Assembly (NCBI GenBank): GCA_937129145.1 | Contig: CAKZMU010000077.1 | Location: 1-64,000 of the forward strand | Length of the DNA: 64,000 nt | Reading direction: 5' to 3' | From: an uncultured Lacinutrix sp. | GTDB lineage: Bacteria > Bacteroidota > Bacteroidia > Flavobacteriales > Flavobacteriaceae | In this document: positions 1 through 10,800 of the stretch, one piece after another | Numbering within the stretch: the first letter of the stretch is position 1 | How the letters are laid out: every line of letters starts with the position of its first letter | Notes under the pieces: model-generated | Told to the model about the DNA's origin: nothing | Databases searched by the model: none | The model's input: only the letters and a program-made list of their open reading frames with translations | Translations under genes and position numbers: made by a program

Positions 1-104
<104 letters not shown>

Positions 105-581
105 TTAAAATCTAAAGTGTGAGAATGCTTTATTTGCTTCTGCCATTTTATGAGTATCAACTCTTTTCTTAACAGCTGCTCCTTCTTCTTTAGCTGCAGC
201 TAGTACTTCTGCCGCTAATTTTTGAGCCATAGATTTTTCGTTTCTTTTTCTTGAAAAGCTAATAAGCCATTTCATTGCTGTAGAAACTTTACGGTCTGGA
301 CGAATTTGCATTGGAATTTGAAATGTTGCTCCACCAACTCTACGACTACGCACTTCTACGTGAGGCATAACGTTTGATAAAGCATCCTTCCATATTTCTA
401 AGGCTGTTTTTTCTTCGTCTGTATTCTTTTCTTCCACAATATCAATTGCATCGTAGAAAATTTTGAAAGCTACTGACTTTTTACCATCCCACATCATCAT
501 GTTAACAAAACGAGTTACTAACTGGTCGTTAAATTTTGGGTCTGGTAAAAGCGGTCTTTTTTTCGCTGCTCTTTTTCTCAT
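105..581 (-). CDS. rpsG: 30S ribosomal protein S7
   Basis: Full-length S7 (158 aa, the usual length), beginning [21 protein letters not shown]7 nucleates assembly of the head of the 30S subunit by binding the 3' domain of 16S rRNA and lines the E-site exit. The basic N-terminus and the internal segment [15 protein letters not shown] are typical of the family. It lies 22 bases after rpsL and 3 bases before fusA, so the three genes are co-transcribed from the promoter at 1023-1053. In Escherichia coli S7 represses its own operon through the rpsL-rpsG spacer; the very short spacer here makes that exact arrangement unlikely (inference). Confidence 0.99.
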   Translation of the reverse strand: MRKRAAKKRPLLPDPKFNDQLVTRFVNMMMWDGKKSVAFKIFYDAIDIVEEKNTDEEKTALEIWKDALSNVMPHVEVRSRRVGGATFQIPMQIRPDRKVSTAMKWLISFSRKRNEKSMAQKLAAEVLAAAKEEGAAVKKRVDTHKMAEANKAFSHFRF

Positions 582-603
582 GTCTTCTTTTTAAAGTTTT
601 AAA

Positions 604-978
604 TTACTTCTTAGGGCGTTTAGCACCATACTTAGATCTACGTTGCGTTCTACCTTCAACACCAGCGGTGTCTAATGCTCCACGAACAATGTGATATCTA
701 ACTCCTGGTAAATCTTTTACCCTTCCACCTCTAACTAATACTATCGAGTGCTCTTGTAAATTGTGTCCTTCTCCTGGAATGTATGCGTTTACTTCGTTAC
801 CATTTGTTAACCTTACCCTTGCAACTTTACGCATTGCTGAGTTAGGTTTTTTTGGTGTTGTTGTGTAAACACGCGTACAAACTCCACGTCTTTGAGGACA
901 AGAATTTAAAGCAGCCGATTTACTCTTCTTAGTTATTTTGGCTCTTCCTTTTCTTACTAATTGTGAAATTGTTGGCAT
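604..978 (-). CDS. rpsL: 30S ribosomal protein S12
   Basis: Full-length S12 (124 aa). It starts [12 protein letters not shown] and holds the decoding-centre loop [12 protein letters not shown] around residues 40-51 and [15 protein letters not shown] further on. S12 sits at the decoding site and controls tRNA selection. The lysines that are changed in classical streptomycin-resistant mutants (K43 and the Lys of RVKDLPG) are present, so the sequence looks like the sensitive wild type. First gene of the str operon; its leader contains a short hairpin (1004-1019) just after the predicted transcription start. Confidence 0.99.
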   Translation of the reverse strand: MPTISQLVRKGRAKITKKSKSAALNSCPQRRGVCTRVYTTTPKKPNSAMRKVARVRLTNGNEVNAYIPGEGHNLQEHSIVLVRGGRVKDLPGVRYHIVRGALDTAGVEGRTQRRSKYGAKRPKK

Positions 979-1003
979 ATATTTCTATATAATTTTTATT
1001 AAA

Positions 1004-1019
1004 CCCTCTTCTAAGAGGG
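1004..1019 (-). promoter_or_regulatory. Hairpin in the str operon leader
   Basis: Arms CCCTCTT and AAGAGGG separated by CT form a perfect GC-rich stem in an otherwise AT-only region. It begins about 4 bases downstream of the -7 element at 1023-1030, so it would be the very 5' end of the rpsL mRNA. A role in mRNA stability or control is inference. Confidence 0.5.
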
Positions 1020-1022
1020 CTG

Positions 1023-1053
1023 CAAAGGTAGAAATTTAAATGAATAATTCAAA
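1023..1053 (-). promoter_or_regulatory. Bacteroidota-type promoter of the str operon
   Basis: On the minus strand TTTG (1050-1053) is followed by 19 bases and then TACCTTTG (1023-1030). This matches the Bacteroidota primary-sigma consensus TTTG-N19-TAnnTTTG at every defined position. Transcription should start near 1016, giving a leader of about 40 bases before rpsL. Confidence 0.85.
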
Positions 1054-1149
1054 TCTTAAATAATTAATTTTCACTCGGTATTAAAATTTAATTTTACCTA
1101 TATATTATTTGATGTTTATTTCCGTTAGTTTTATACTCAAATTTAAGCC

Positions 1150-2850
1150 TTGAAAGTTTTTAACATTCTTATTATATATTCTCTTTATGCCGCATTCCTT
1201 AATAATGGTTTGCAATCGCAAAACCTTAATTTAATTGTTTCTGGAAATACTGAGGATGAAACTAGAGTTATAGATTCCATTGGATACCAAAAATCTTTTC
1301 TGAATTTTAAATTATTACAAGAAGAAATTCTAAACTTAAAAAAGAATTTACAGAAAATTGGTTTTTTAGAGAATGAGATATTATCAACTAAAAAAGAAAA
1401 TGCCTCAACATACCACAGTAAAGTAAGATTAGGTAAAAAATATCGCACCATATATATATACTACAACAAAAATGTTATTTCTGTTGATTTTTTAAAAACC
1501 ATAGTAGAAAATACTAATGAGTCCTTTTTTGAAACCAACATTAAAAACGTAGCACCTCTTCTAAAAAAAATAAATACTTATTTAATTGAAAACGGCTATC
1601 CTTTTTCTTCAGTAAAATTAGATTATTTTAAAAAGAGCACTAATGACAAAAGCCTTGAAGCTCAATTAATAATTGAATCTAATAATGAAAGAACTATTGA
1701 TAAAGTTATTGTTAAAGGCTATGAACGTTTTCCAGAATCTTATTTAAAGCATCATTTAAAACTGAAGCCAAAAAAAACTTTGAGTATAAACAAATTAAAT
1801 GAAAAAGCTAAAATCTTGAATTCACTACCTTTTGTTAATCTTAGTAGAGAACCAGAAATTCTATTCACCAAAGACTCCTCTACTGTTTATTTATACGTAC
1901 AAAAACGTAAAAGCAATATTTTTGATGGTTTTTTGGGGTTTGGCACCAACGAAACATCTGGTAAATTAGAATTTGACGGTTATTTAGATTTAAAACTCAC
2001 CAACAATTTAAATTATGGAGAATCCATAAACCTTATATATAAGAGTGACGAAAGTGAGCAAAAAACATTTAATGCAAACATAAAAGTACCTTATATATTT
2101 AATTCCCCTATAGGTATCGAACTTGGTTTAGGGATTTTTAAAAAAGATTCAACGTTTACCAATGTAAGTCAATCTGCTAGTTTGTTTTATCAAATTAATA
2201 GTAAGCAAACAATATACGCTGGCCTATCCTCGATACAATCAAACAACTTAACAGATGATAATTCTTTATTAAATATTCAAGATTATAATTCAACATTTTA
2301 TAATTTACAATACCAACTCTTCAAACCTCAATACAATAATTTATTATTCCCTAACAATTTTAGTTTCGATGCAAAAATTGGATTTGGGAATAGAAAAAAT
2401 GATGGGAATAGATTAAATCAAACATTTCATGAAGTAAACACCTACAAGGTTTTTAATTTAAATCAAAAAAACAATGTTTTTTTAAGAGTAAAATCACAAG
2501 GTATTCAATCAGAAGATTATTTAACAAACGAGCTATTACGCTTTGGAGGGATTAATAGCATAAGAGGATTTGAAGAAAACAGTCTTCTAGCTACATTATA
2601 TGGGTTTGTCAATCTTGAATACAGATACAATTTAAGCCCTTCAATTTACGTACATACCATTACAGATGCCGCTTACCTGGATAATAGCCTAGAAAAATTC
2701 AACAAAAAACTATATGGATTTGGCATAGGTATAGGTGTACTCACTAAAGCAGGATTATTAAAACTTAACTATGCAACTGGTAAATTTGAAAACCAAAAAT
2801 TCCAACTCTCAAACTCCAAAATTCACATCAGTCTAAACGCCGTATTTTAA
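1150..2850 (+). CDS. Omp85/BamA-superfamily outer-membrane protein with POTRA-like region
   Basis: A 566-aa protein. The N-terminus MKVFNILIIYSLYAAFLNNG is a signal peptide. Residues ~95-265 look like POTRA domains (IDKVIVKGYERFPESYL and LNEKAKILNSLPFVNL are typical POTRA strands), and the rest is a beta-barrel rich in alternating aromatic residues. RFGGINSIRGFEENSL carries the Omp85 loop-6 motif (V/I)RGF. The family inserts or exports proteins at the outer membrane; at 566 aa it is shorter than true BamA, so a TamA-like or surface-antigen paralogue is likely. The start is TTG: an in-frame TAA at 1144-1146 directly precedes it and no ATG precedes the signal peptide. Divergent from rpsL. Substrate unknown. 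Confidence 0.85.
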   Translation: MKVFNILIIYSLYAAFLNNGLQSQNLNLIVSGNTEDETRVIDSIGYQKSFLNFKLLQEEILNLKKNLQKIGFLENEILSTKKENASTYHSKVRLGKKYRTIYIYYNKNVISVDFLKTIVENTNESFFETNIKNVAPLLKKINTYLIENGYPFSSVKLDYFKKSTNDKSLEAQLIIESNNERTIDKVIVKGYERFPESYLKHHLKLKPKKTLSINKLNEKAKILNSLPFVNLSREPEILFTKDSSTVYLYVQKRKSNIFDGFLGFGTNETSGKLEFDGYLDLKLTNNLNYGESINLIYKSDESEQKTFNANIKVPYIFNSPIGIELGLGIFKKDSTFTNVSQSASLFYQINSKQTIYAGLSSIQSNNLTDDNSLLNIQDYNSTFYNLQYQLFKPQYNNLLFPNNFSFDAKIGFGNRKNDGNRLNQTFHEVNTYKVFNLNQKNNVFLRVKSQGIQSEDYLTNELLRFGGINSIRGFEENSLLATLYGFVNLEYRYNLSPSIYVHTITDAAYLDNSLEKFNKKLYGFGIGIGVLTKAGLLKLNYATGKFENQKFQLSNSKIHISLNAVF

Positions 2851-2911
2851 CAAGAGCTCAGGTTTTAAAAGACGTTTTCTGAAAAAAAAATAAAATTTTA
2901 GTAAATAATAA

Positions 2912-2942
2912 TTGCTTTATTAACTTTTTATTATGATTTTTG
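2912..2942 (+). promoter_or_regulatory. Promoter of the first SusC/SusD pair
   Basis: TTG (2912-2914), 20 bases, then GATTTTTG (2935-2942), a 7/8 match to TAnnTTTG at the correct spacing. The stretch from 2918 to the ATG is almost the same as 7838-7889 upstream of the second SusC gene, including spacing, which supports function. Confidence 0.7.
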
Positions 2943-2970
2943 GCTTTGACTAATTCAAATAAATTATAAA

Positions 2971-5900
2971 ATGAAAACAAAGTTTAGTGGAATTTTAACG
3001 CTACTATTAGCGTTTGTTGTGCAAATATCCTTTGCACAAGAAAAAACAATTTCGGGAACGGTTTCGGATGCATCTGGTATGCCTCTTCCTGGAGTTAACA
3101 TTTTAGTAAAAGGTACAACTAACGGAACACAAACAGATTTTGATGGTAACTATACCCTCAATGCAAGTGTGGGTGATGTTCTTACTTTTACCTATGTAGG
3201 TCTTAAAACTGTTGAACAAACAGTTGGATCGTCAAATACTATAAATGTAACTATGCAAGAAGATGCTGCATTGTTAGATGAGGTTGTTGTAACAGCCTTA
3301 GGTATTAAAAGAGAAAAGAAATCGCTTGGTTACTCCCAACAATCTGTTGGTGGTGAAGAGCTAGTTAAAGCAAAAGAAACTGATATTGCTGATGCTTTAG
3401 CTGGTAAAATCGCAGGTGTACAAATTGTTGGTAACTCTAGTACAACATTTGGTAACTCTCAAATTAGATTAAGAGGTGAAACTAACCTTTTATATGTTGT
3501 AGATGGTATAAGAGTTTACGCAAGTAGTGATATTAACCCTGATGATGTTGCAGATATTTCTGTACTTAAAGGTGGTTCTGCAACTGCAATCTATGGTCCA
3601 GAAGGAGCAAATGGTGTGATCATCATTACAACTAAAAGAGGTGAAGCTGGTGTAGCTAAGTTTGAAATTGACCAAACTTTCTCGGTTAACCAAGTAACAA
3701 ACTTACCAGAGTACCAGAATGAGTATGGTGGTGGATACAGCCAATCATTTAATGTATTCTCATACAACCCAGCAACAGATCCAGCTGAATGGGCATCATT
3801 TGATGGACATTTATATCCTGATTTCCATGCTGATGAAAGTTGGGGTCCTAGATTAGACGGTACTTTAGTACGTCACTGGGATAGTTGGGTTCCTGGAACT
3901 CCAGAATTTGGCGAATTAAGAGCTTGGTCTCCTAGTAAAAATGACATTAATACATTTTATGAAGATGCTTACACGTCTAATACAAATCTAGCGTTCTCTA
4001 AAGCAGACGAGAATTACAATATTAGAACTGCTGTTACTATGATAGAAGCTAATGGTATTGTTCCTAACTCAAGTAACAAATCAATTAGATTTGCTGCTAA
4101 TTTATCATATAATATTTCTGATAAATTTGAGTTTTTTGCTAATGTAAATATTGAAGATAGAGATATGTTCAACAACCCGGATCAAGGGTATGCGAACTTA
4201 GGTTCTAACTTCAACCAATGGTGGCAAAGACAATTAGACTTTAAACGTTTAAGACGTTATGAGCGTAATGGTCAAATTACTTCTTGGAATATTCGTGGCC
4301 CTAGAGATGCACGTCCATTATATTGGGATATGCCATATTTCCATTCATATGAAAATGACAGAAATTATAGAAAGAACACCTATTATGGTAAAGTTGGAGG
4401 TACATACACCTTTAATGATAACTTAAATATTACTGCTGAGATTAGAAAGACCTATAATGCTTATCAAAATGATGACAGAGGTACTACAAAAAGTTTATTA
4501 GACCCTGCTTTCTATAACCAAGGTGCAAGTGATAATGAAAGAACCGATTATTTTGCCATGGCAAACTATAGCAATACAGCCATGAATGGTGATATTGATT
4601 ATACTGTAAGTTTGGGTGCTGAAAAAATCGAAATAGATTATCATAGCTTATTTGCAAGTACTGTTGGTGATTTATCAATTCCTGATTTTTATAACTTATC
4701 TGGTTCTCAAGACCCTGTAAGAGCAAGTCAAGGATTAACGCAAACCAAAAGAGATGGTGTTTTTGCAAAAGCATCTATTGGATATAAAAAGATGCTATAT
4801 TTAGATGGGTCTTATAGATATGACTGGTCTTCTACTGCAAACCCAGAAGATAACCGTATTGAAACATATGGTGCCTCTTTAAGTTTCTTAGCTCACGAAG
4901 TGTTTGCTAAAAACGATGTTGTAACATTTGCTAAGTTAAGAGCTGGATATACTCAAGCTCCTTTCTTTCCTGGTGCTTACCAAACTGCTGGTGTGTATGG
5001 CGTAGGAACATTATATCAAGGTTTTGGTAGACTTAGTGTAAGTGGTAGACAACCAAACCCAAATATTGTTGGTGGTACAAGATCTGAATTTGAAGTTGGT
5101 ACGGAATTCCGTTTATTCAACAGTAAAATAAGCTTAGACTTATCTTATTTCAATAGAACAGATGAAGATTTACCTGTAACAGTGCCATTAGATGGTTCAA
5201 CAGGATTTACCTCTGTGGTTGTAAATAGTGGTAAACAAACATCTTCAGGTTTTGAAATTGGTTTATTGGGTGATGTAATTTCAACTGATAATTTTAATTG
5301 GGAACTTGGTGTTAACTTTGGTACTCTTGAAAGATTTGTTGACGCACTTTATCCAGGAATTGACTCTCGTGATTTAAGTACTTATACGTCTAACATGAGA
5401 CTTCAAGAAAGAGTTGGTGAAGAGTGGGGTACTTTAATAGGTAGAGGTTTTACTTACGGTCCTAATGGAGAGATATTATATCGTGCTGCTTCTGGCGGTC
5501 GTTATTTCTACTCTCGTACTACTAACAAGAACCTTGGAAACGTATTGCCAGATTTTACTGGTGGTATTACATCTAACATGAGCTACAAAAACTTTGATTT
5601 AGCTTTAGGATTTGACTTCCAAAAAGGTGGTAAGTACTATTCTAGAACTGAAAGATATATGGATCACTCAGGTTTATCTTTAAAGACAGCTGGTCTTAAT
5701 GATAAAGGGAACCCTAAAAGAGATCCTGTAGCTTCAGGTGGTGGAGTTCACATTGTTGGTTTATTAGAAACAGGAACAGATTCTAACGGTCAACCAACAT
5801 CGGACGGAACTGTTGTTGACGCATACGTTGAAGCCGTAGATTTATATAACTTAGGTAACTTAGGCAATATATACGAAAACAACCTGCATGATGCATCATA

Positions 5901-6135
5901 CATTAAATTAAGAAGCGTGAGGTTAAATTACAACTTCGATAAAGAGTTTGTAAGCAAGTTCAACTTGACTGCTGCATCATTAGGTTTCTTTGCAAATAAC
6001 GTTTGGTTAATTGATTCTGAACTTAATTGGGTAGATCCTTCGGAGCTTGAAAGAAGAGGTGGAATTAACTGGGCGGAAGCTGGTACATTACCTCAAACAA
6101 GATCTTTGGGAGTTAACTTAAAACTAACATTCTAA
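2971..6135 (+). CDS. SusC/RagA-family TonB-linked outer-membrane receptor (first copy)
   Basis: A 1054-aa receptor. Residues 1-22 are a signal peptide ending SFAQ; ~25-97 form a carboxypeptidase-D regulatory-like domain (SGTVSDASGMPLPGVNI, TDFDGNY, FTYVGLKT); LDEVVVTALGIKREKKSLGY at 102-121 is the SusC TonB-box/plug start; ALAGKIAGVQ at 142-151 and RLRGETNLLYVVDGIR are plug motifs; the remainder is the 22-strand barrel ending LGVNLKLTF. SusC proteins import a ligand captured by the SusD lipoprotein, using TonB energy. susD follows after 13 bases. No glycoside hydrolase, peptidase, sensor or anti-sigma gene lies beside the pair, so the ligand cannot be named. Confidence 0.96.
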   Translation: MKTKFSGILTLLLAFVVQISFAQEKTISGTVSDASGMPLPGVNILVKGTTNGTQTDFDGNYTLNASVGDVLTFTYVGLKTVEQTVGSSNTINVTMQEDAALLDEVVVTALGIKREKKSLGYSQQSVGGEELVKAKETDIADALAGKIAGVQIVGNSSTTFGNSQIRLRGETNLLYVVDGIRVYASSDINPDDVADISVLKGGSATAIYGPEGANGVIIITTKRGEAGVAKFEIDQTFSVNQVTNLPEYQNEYGGGYSQSFNVFSYNPATDPAEWASFDGHLYPDFHADESWGPRLDGTLVRHWDSWVPGTPEFGELRAWSPSKNDINTFYEDAYTSNTNLAFSKADENYNIRTAVTMIEANGIVPNSSNKSIRFAANLSYNISDKFEFFANVNIEDRDMFNNPDQGYANLGSNFNQWWQRQLDFKRLRRYERNGQITSWNIRGPRDARPLYWDMPYFHSYENDRNYRKNTYYGKVGGTYTFNDNLNITAEIRKTYNAYQNDDRGTTKSLLDPAFYNQGASDNERTDYFAMANYSNTAMNGDIDYTVSLGAEKIEIDYHSLFASTVGDLSIPDFYNLSGSQDPVRASQGLTQTKRDGVFAKASIGYKKMLYLDGSYRYDWSSTANPEDNRIETYGASLSFLAHEVFAKNDVVTFAKLRAGYTQAPFFPGAYQTAGVYGVGTLYQGFGRLSVSGRQPNPNIVGGTRSEFEVGTEFRLFNSKISLDLSYFNRTDEDLPVTVPLDGSTGFTSVVVNSGKQTSSGFEIGLLGDVISTDNFNWELGVNFGTLERFVDALYPGIDSRDLSTYTSNMRLQERVGEEWGTLIGRGFTYGPNGEILYRAASGGRYFYSRTTNKNLGNVLPDFTGGITSNMSYKNFDLALGFDFQKGGKYYSRTERYMDHSGLSLKTAGLNDKGNPKRDPVASGGGVHIVGLLETGTDSNGQPTSDGTVVDAYVEAVDLYNLGNLGNIYENNLHDASYIKLRSVRLNYNFDKEFVSKFNLTAASLGFFANNVWLIDSELNWVDPSELERRGGINWAEAGTLPQTRSLGVNLKLTF

Positions 6136-6148
6136 AAAAATAAGAAAA

Positions 6149-7597
6149 ATGAAAAATATTATTAAAAACATAGCATTATTAATTTGTGTCTCTGTGTTCT
6201 TTAGTTCATGTGAAACTATCGATTATGGTGATACTAATGTGAACCCTGGTGGGCCAACTGCGCCTGTTACATCACAGTTATTAACGTCTGCTCAAACATC
6301 TATACCTTCAATTGGTACCGATGTAAAGTCTATACTTTATATGCAGCACATAACACAAGGACAATATCCAGGATCTTCTAGATACGAAACTTTAACAGCT
6401 AACTATAATGGTTGGTATACTGGGCCTATCGTAAATTTAAATGAAATCATTAAGCTTAATGAAGATTCAGCTACTGCTGGAGCTGCTGCAGCTTTTGGTG
6501 CTAATGAAAATCAAATAGCATTAGCTAAAATTTTAAGAGCATATTATTTACAGTATATGACAGATAGATGGGGTTACCTACCTTGGACTGAAGCTTTCCA
6601 AGGAATTGACAATCCGCAACCAGCTTTCGATTCTCAAGAATCTATTTATAACTTTATGTTTGCTGAAATAGAATCTGCTTTAGGAATGATTTCTGGAGGT
6701 GCATCGCCACAAGGAGATGTGTTATTTGGTGGAGATATGGACAGATGGTCTGCTTTTGCAAACAATTTAAAAGCGCAAATGGCAATGAGAATTTCTGATG
6801 TTAACCCTTCGTTAGCACAGTCTAAATTTGAGCAAGCTGTAGCATCTGGAATGTTAGTAACAGATAATGCTGACAACATTGAGTTCAATTACGGATCTGA
6901 CGAAACTAGTGATAGTCCCTGGGAAGATCGTTTTCAAACTCGTGAGGATTATATCATGTCTGTAACAATGATAGAATGGCAAAGAGCCAACTTAGATCCA
7001 AGATTATTTGAATATGCTGAAGAAGCTAGAGATAGTGTTTTTGATACTCCTAACTTCCCAGGTGGTATTGATGCAGGTTACGTTGGAGCGCCTAATGGTG
7101 CTGTAAACGGTAATGTGCCAGATTATTCTTTTATTACTAGTGACATTATTTATGATAAGCAATATCCAACACCATTATTCACTGCTGCTGAAACCCATTT
7201 TAAAATGGCAGAAGCTGCAATGAAAGGTTGGAACGTAGGTGGCGGTACTGCTGCTGCACACTATGATATGGGAGTTATGGCTTCTATGGATTATTGGGGT
7301 GTAGATGCAACTGATGCTTCTGACTACCTTGCTGCACATCCTTATGTAGGAATTGATGAAATCGCTTACGAAAAGTGGATGGCATTATACTTACAAGGAC
7401 CTGAAGCATGGGCTGAGTGGAGACGTTTAGACTTACCTGTATTAACACCTTCGCCTTTTGCAAGTACTGCACAAATCCCTACAAGGGATGCATATGATGC
7501 TGCTGTAGAGTCTAATAATAAAGCTAATTATGATGCTATGGTTGCTGCACAAGGAGCAGATAACATTTACACTAAACTATGGTGGGATGTAAACTAG
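6149..7597 (+). CDS. SusD/RagB-family surface lipoprotein (SusD-like_2 type)
   Basis: A 482-aa partner of the preceding SusC. The N-terminus IALLICVSVFFSSC is a lipoprotein signal with Cys near residue 21. The segment LAKILRAYYLQYMTDRWGYLPWTEAFQG and the C-terminal EIAYEKWMALYLQGPEAWAEWRR block are typical of the SusD-like_2 branch, made of TPR-like helices that cap the SusC barrel and bind the nutrient. A strong terminator follows at 7624-7660, so this SusC-SusD pair is a two-gene operon. Confidence 0.94.
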   Translation: MKNIIKNIALLICVSVFFSSCETIDYGDTNVNPGGPTAPVTSQLLTSAQTSIPSIGTDVKSILYMQHITQGQYPGSSRYETLTANYNGWYTGPIVNLNEIIKLNEDSATAGAAAAFGANENQIALAKILRAYYLQYMTDRWGYLPWTEAFQGIDNPQPAFDSQESIYNFMFAEIESALGMISGGASPQGDVLFGGDMDRWSAFANNLKAQMAMRISDVNPSLAQSKFEQAVASGMLVTDNADNIEFNYGSDETSDSPWEDRFQTREDYIMSVTMIEWQRANLDPRLFEYAEEARDSVFDTPNFPGGIDAGYVGAPNGAVNGNVPDYSFITSDIIYDKQYPTPLFTAAETHFKMAEAAMKGWNVGGGTAAAHYDMGVMASMDYWGVDATDASDYLAAHPYVGIDEIAYEKWMALYLQGPEAWAEWRRLDLPVLTPSPFASTAQIPTRDAYDAAVESNNKANYDAMVAAQGADNIYTKLWWDVN

Positions 7598-7623
7598 TTT
7601 ATTAAAAACTTTGTTTTATATAT

Positions 7624-7660
7624 AAAAGGCTCAACAAATTTTGTTGAGCCTTTTCTTTTT
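7624..7660 (+). terminator. Rho-independent terminator after the first SusD gene
   Basis: Perfect inverted repeat: AAAAGGCTCAACAAA pairs with TTTGTTGAGCCTTTT, followed by CTTTTTT. It closes the first SusC/SusD operon. The following ~170 bases, to the promoter at 7832, hold nothing recognisable. Confidence 0.9.
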
Positions 7661-7831
7661 TAAATATTTATACTATAATAAAACTTATATCAAATCAATA
7701 CATTCTTAATCAGACAATTTAATAAATATAATGACATTAAAAATCATAAATTGTATAGCCAATCTCTTGCTAATATGCAGTTGAAAATTAAAAGGCAAAA
7801 GTTAAAAAACATAAAATAACCTTGATAATAG

Positions 7832-7862
7832 TTGGTTTTTTAACTTTTTATTATGATTTTTG
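7832..7862 (+). promoter_or_regulatory. Promoter of the second SusC/SusD pair
   Basis: TTG (7832-7834), 20 bases, GATTTTTG (7855-7862): the same elements and spacing as at 2912-2942, and the leader up to the ATG differs by only a few bases from the first copy. The TTG at 7860-7862 that could extend the reading frame upstream is part of the -7 element and cannot be the translation start. Confidence 0.7.
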
Positions 7863-7889
7863 GCATTGACTAATTCAAATAAAATAAAA

Positions 7890-10800
7890 ATGAAAACAAA
7901 GTTTAGTGGAATTTTAACGCTATTACTAGCGTTTGTTGTGCAATTAACCTTTGCGCAAAGTAAAACAGTTTCAGGAACGGTTTCAGATCAATCTGGTATG
8001 CCACTTCCTGGGGTTAATATTCTTGTAAAGAACACATCCAATGGTACTCAAACCGATTTTGATGGTAAGTATAGTATTACTGCCAACGCAGGAGATGTCT
8101 TAGTTTTTACCTATGTAGGTCTAAAGACTGTAGAACAAACTATTGGTTCTTCAAATACAATTAACGTTTCTATGGAAGAAGATGCTTCTGTTTTAGAAGA
8201 GGTAGTTGTAGTTGGATATAGTTCATTCAAGAAATCAGAGTTAACTGGATCTACTGTTAAACTGGGAAATGAAAAATTAACAGATGTAACTGTAGCACCT
8301 AGTGTTGATCAAGCTTTACAAGGTAAAGTAGCTGGTCTTACTGTAAGTAGTAACTCAGGTACTCCTGGTTCTACATCGCAAATTAGAATTCGTGGTATTA
8401 GTTCTATTACGGCTGGTAATGAACCATTATACGTAATTGATGGAGTGCCGATGTCTAATGGAAACATTAATACTTCTGGAGCTACTTCATTTTTCTCAAA
8501 TTTAGCGGCTTTTGATAGTAATAACGTCGAATCTATCACAGTTTTAAAAGATGCATCAGCTACTGCTCAATATGGAGCAAGAGGTTCTAATGGTGTAATA
8601 CTTATTACAACTAAGAGTGGTAAAGCGGGAAAAACAACTTTCTCATTTAGCTCTAATTATGGTTTCCAAAATGATGCTGTAGATGGTCCAGAACCATTAA
8701 CTGCAGCTCACCGTTTAGAATTAGCATCTGAAGCATATTTTAATGATGGCTTCTTTGCAAGTAAAGCTGATGCAGAAACATTCCTTTTAGGAGGTGGAGC
8801 TTTTGCTGCTTGGGATGCTGCTGGACGTCCAGAAGGAAACTGGAAAGAAGTTATTAAAAATAAAGATGCAATTGTTGAAAACTATAGCCTTTCTGCTACA
8901 GGAGGTAATGAAAATAGTTCATTTTATACTCAATTAGGTTATACTAGTCAAGAAGGTACTGTTATTGGTTCTTCTTTTGAACGTATTAACGGAGCAATTA
9001 ATTTTTCTACCAAATTAACAGATAATATAAAGTTAACATCAAACAATCAAGGTGCTTATACTTATCAAGATGCATTCTTAGAAAGAAGTGCATACTTCGA
9101 GGGAGCTAGATCTGCGCCATTTTTCTTATCTCCATTAAATCAGCCATACAACGATGATGGTACATTTAATGAGTTTGGAGGATCTTTACCTAACCCATTA
9201 TATATTACAAAGTATAATATTAATGACCAAACATTAGCTCGTATCGTATCCGATAATCAGTTAAATTGGGATTTAGGAAACGGATTATCGTTTGCTTCAA
9301 AGTTTAATGTAAACTACCAAGTATATAATAGTCGTACTTATTCTAACAGAAATTATGGTTATGGTGCCGCAACTAGTGGTGACGCAGGACAATATACTAG
9401 AAACACTGTTGATTATACTTTTCAAAACTCTTTAAACTACTCGTTTGATCTTGGTGAAAACCATTCATTTGATGCAATGGTATTACAAGAGTATTCTTCT
9501 AATAGAAGATATTTCTTAGGAGGTTATGGTGAAAACTTTGCAGATGATGGTTTGTTTAACTTAAGTTCAACAGGTAACCCTATTTCAATTGCATCTAATT
9601 ATACAGATTTTTATCTAGGAGCATATTTAGGGACATTGCACTACAGTGGATTTGATGGTAAATACGTTTTAGACTTAAACTATAGATATGAAGGAAACTC
9701 AAGATTTCATCCTGACGAAAGATGGGGTAGCTTCTGGTCTGTTGGTGGTGCATGGAATTTACATAAAGAAAACTTTATTGCAGATGTAAGCTGGATTAAT
9801 AGTTTAAAATTTAGAGCTTCTTACGGTGTAACTGGTAATGCTAATATAGGTCTTAACCAATATCAATCACTATTCTCTTATGGAGTTGATTACAACGGTC
9901 AAGGTGCACAAGTTGTAAATACATTTGGAAACAACAAGTTAACTTGGGAAAAGTCTAATACTCTTGATTTAGGTATTGATTTTGGTATTATAGATGGAGC
10001 TATTTCTGGTTCATTTAGTTATTTTAATAGAGAATCAACAGATTTATTATTAAATGTTCCTCTTTCTCAAACAACTGGTTTTACTAGTCAAGTACAGAAC
10101 ATTGGTGCATTAACTAATAAAGGTATTGAAATTGAATTAAATGCTAACTTAGTTAGGTCTGAAGATTTTAACCTTTCGATAGGTGGTAACATTGGTACTG
10201 TTCAAAATGAAGTTACTAAACTTCCTTTAGATCCTAATGGGATTGAAAGAACAATAACTACAACTACTTCTAGAATAGAAACTGGTCACCCAGTAAGAGG
10301 TTGGTACATGCCAACTTGGGCAGGTGTTAACCCAACTACAGGATTAGAAGAATACTATATTAATGGTGTAGATGGTGCTACAACTACAGATTTTAATCAA
10401 GCTGATGCAGTTTGGCAAGGAGATAATGCTGTACCAACATTAACAGCTGGTTTAAATCTACATGTTGACTATAAAGGATTCTTTTTAGATGCAAATGGTT
10501 ATTATGCAGGTGGGCATAAAATTTATGAAGGATGGCATAGATATACTAACCAAACTAATGCTTATCCAATTTTTGCATTCCAAGGTTTACAATCTTTATT
10601 AGATAGATGGCAACAACCAGGAGATATCGCTAGAAATGGAAAATTTACTAGTTCTTTTACTCCATGGCAAAGACATTCTAAATACTTATATGATGGAGAG
10701 TTTATGAGATTAAGAACTCTTACTGTTGGATATGACTTTAAAGATAAATTAGAATCTATTGGTCTAACTAGTGCTCGAGTTTACTTAAGAGGTAACAACT

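Noticed and set aside
7860..7889. In-frame TTG extension adding MALTNSNKIK to the second SusC
   Set aside because: The TTG is inside the -7 element and the added residues precede a complete signal peptide that is identical to the first SusC start.
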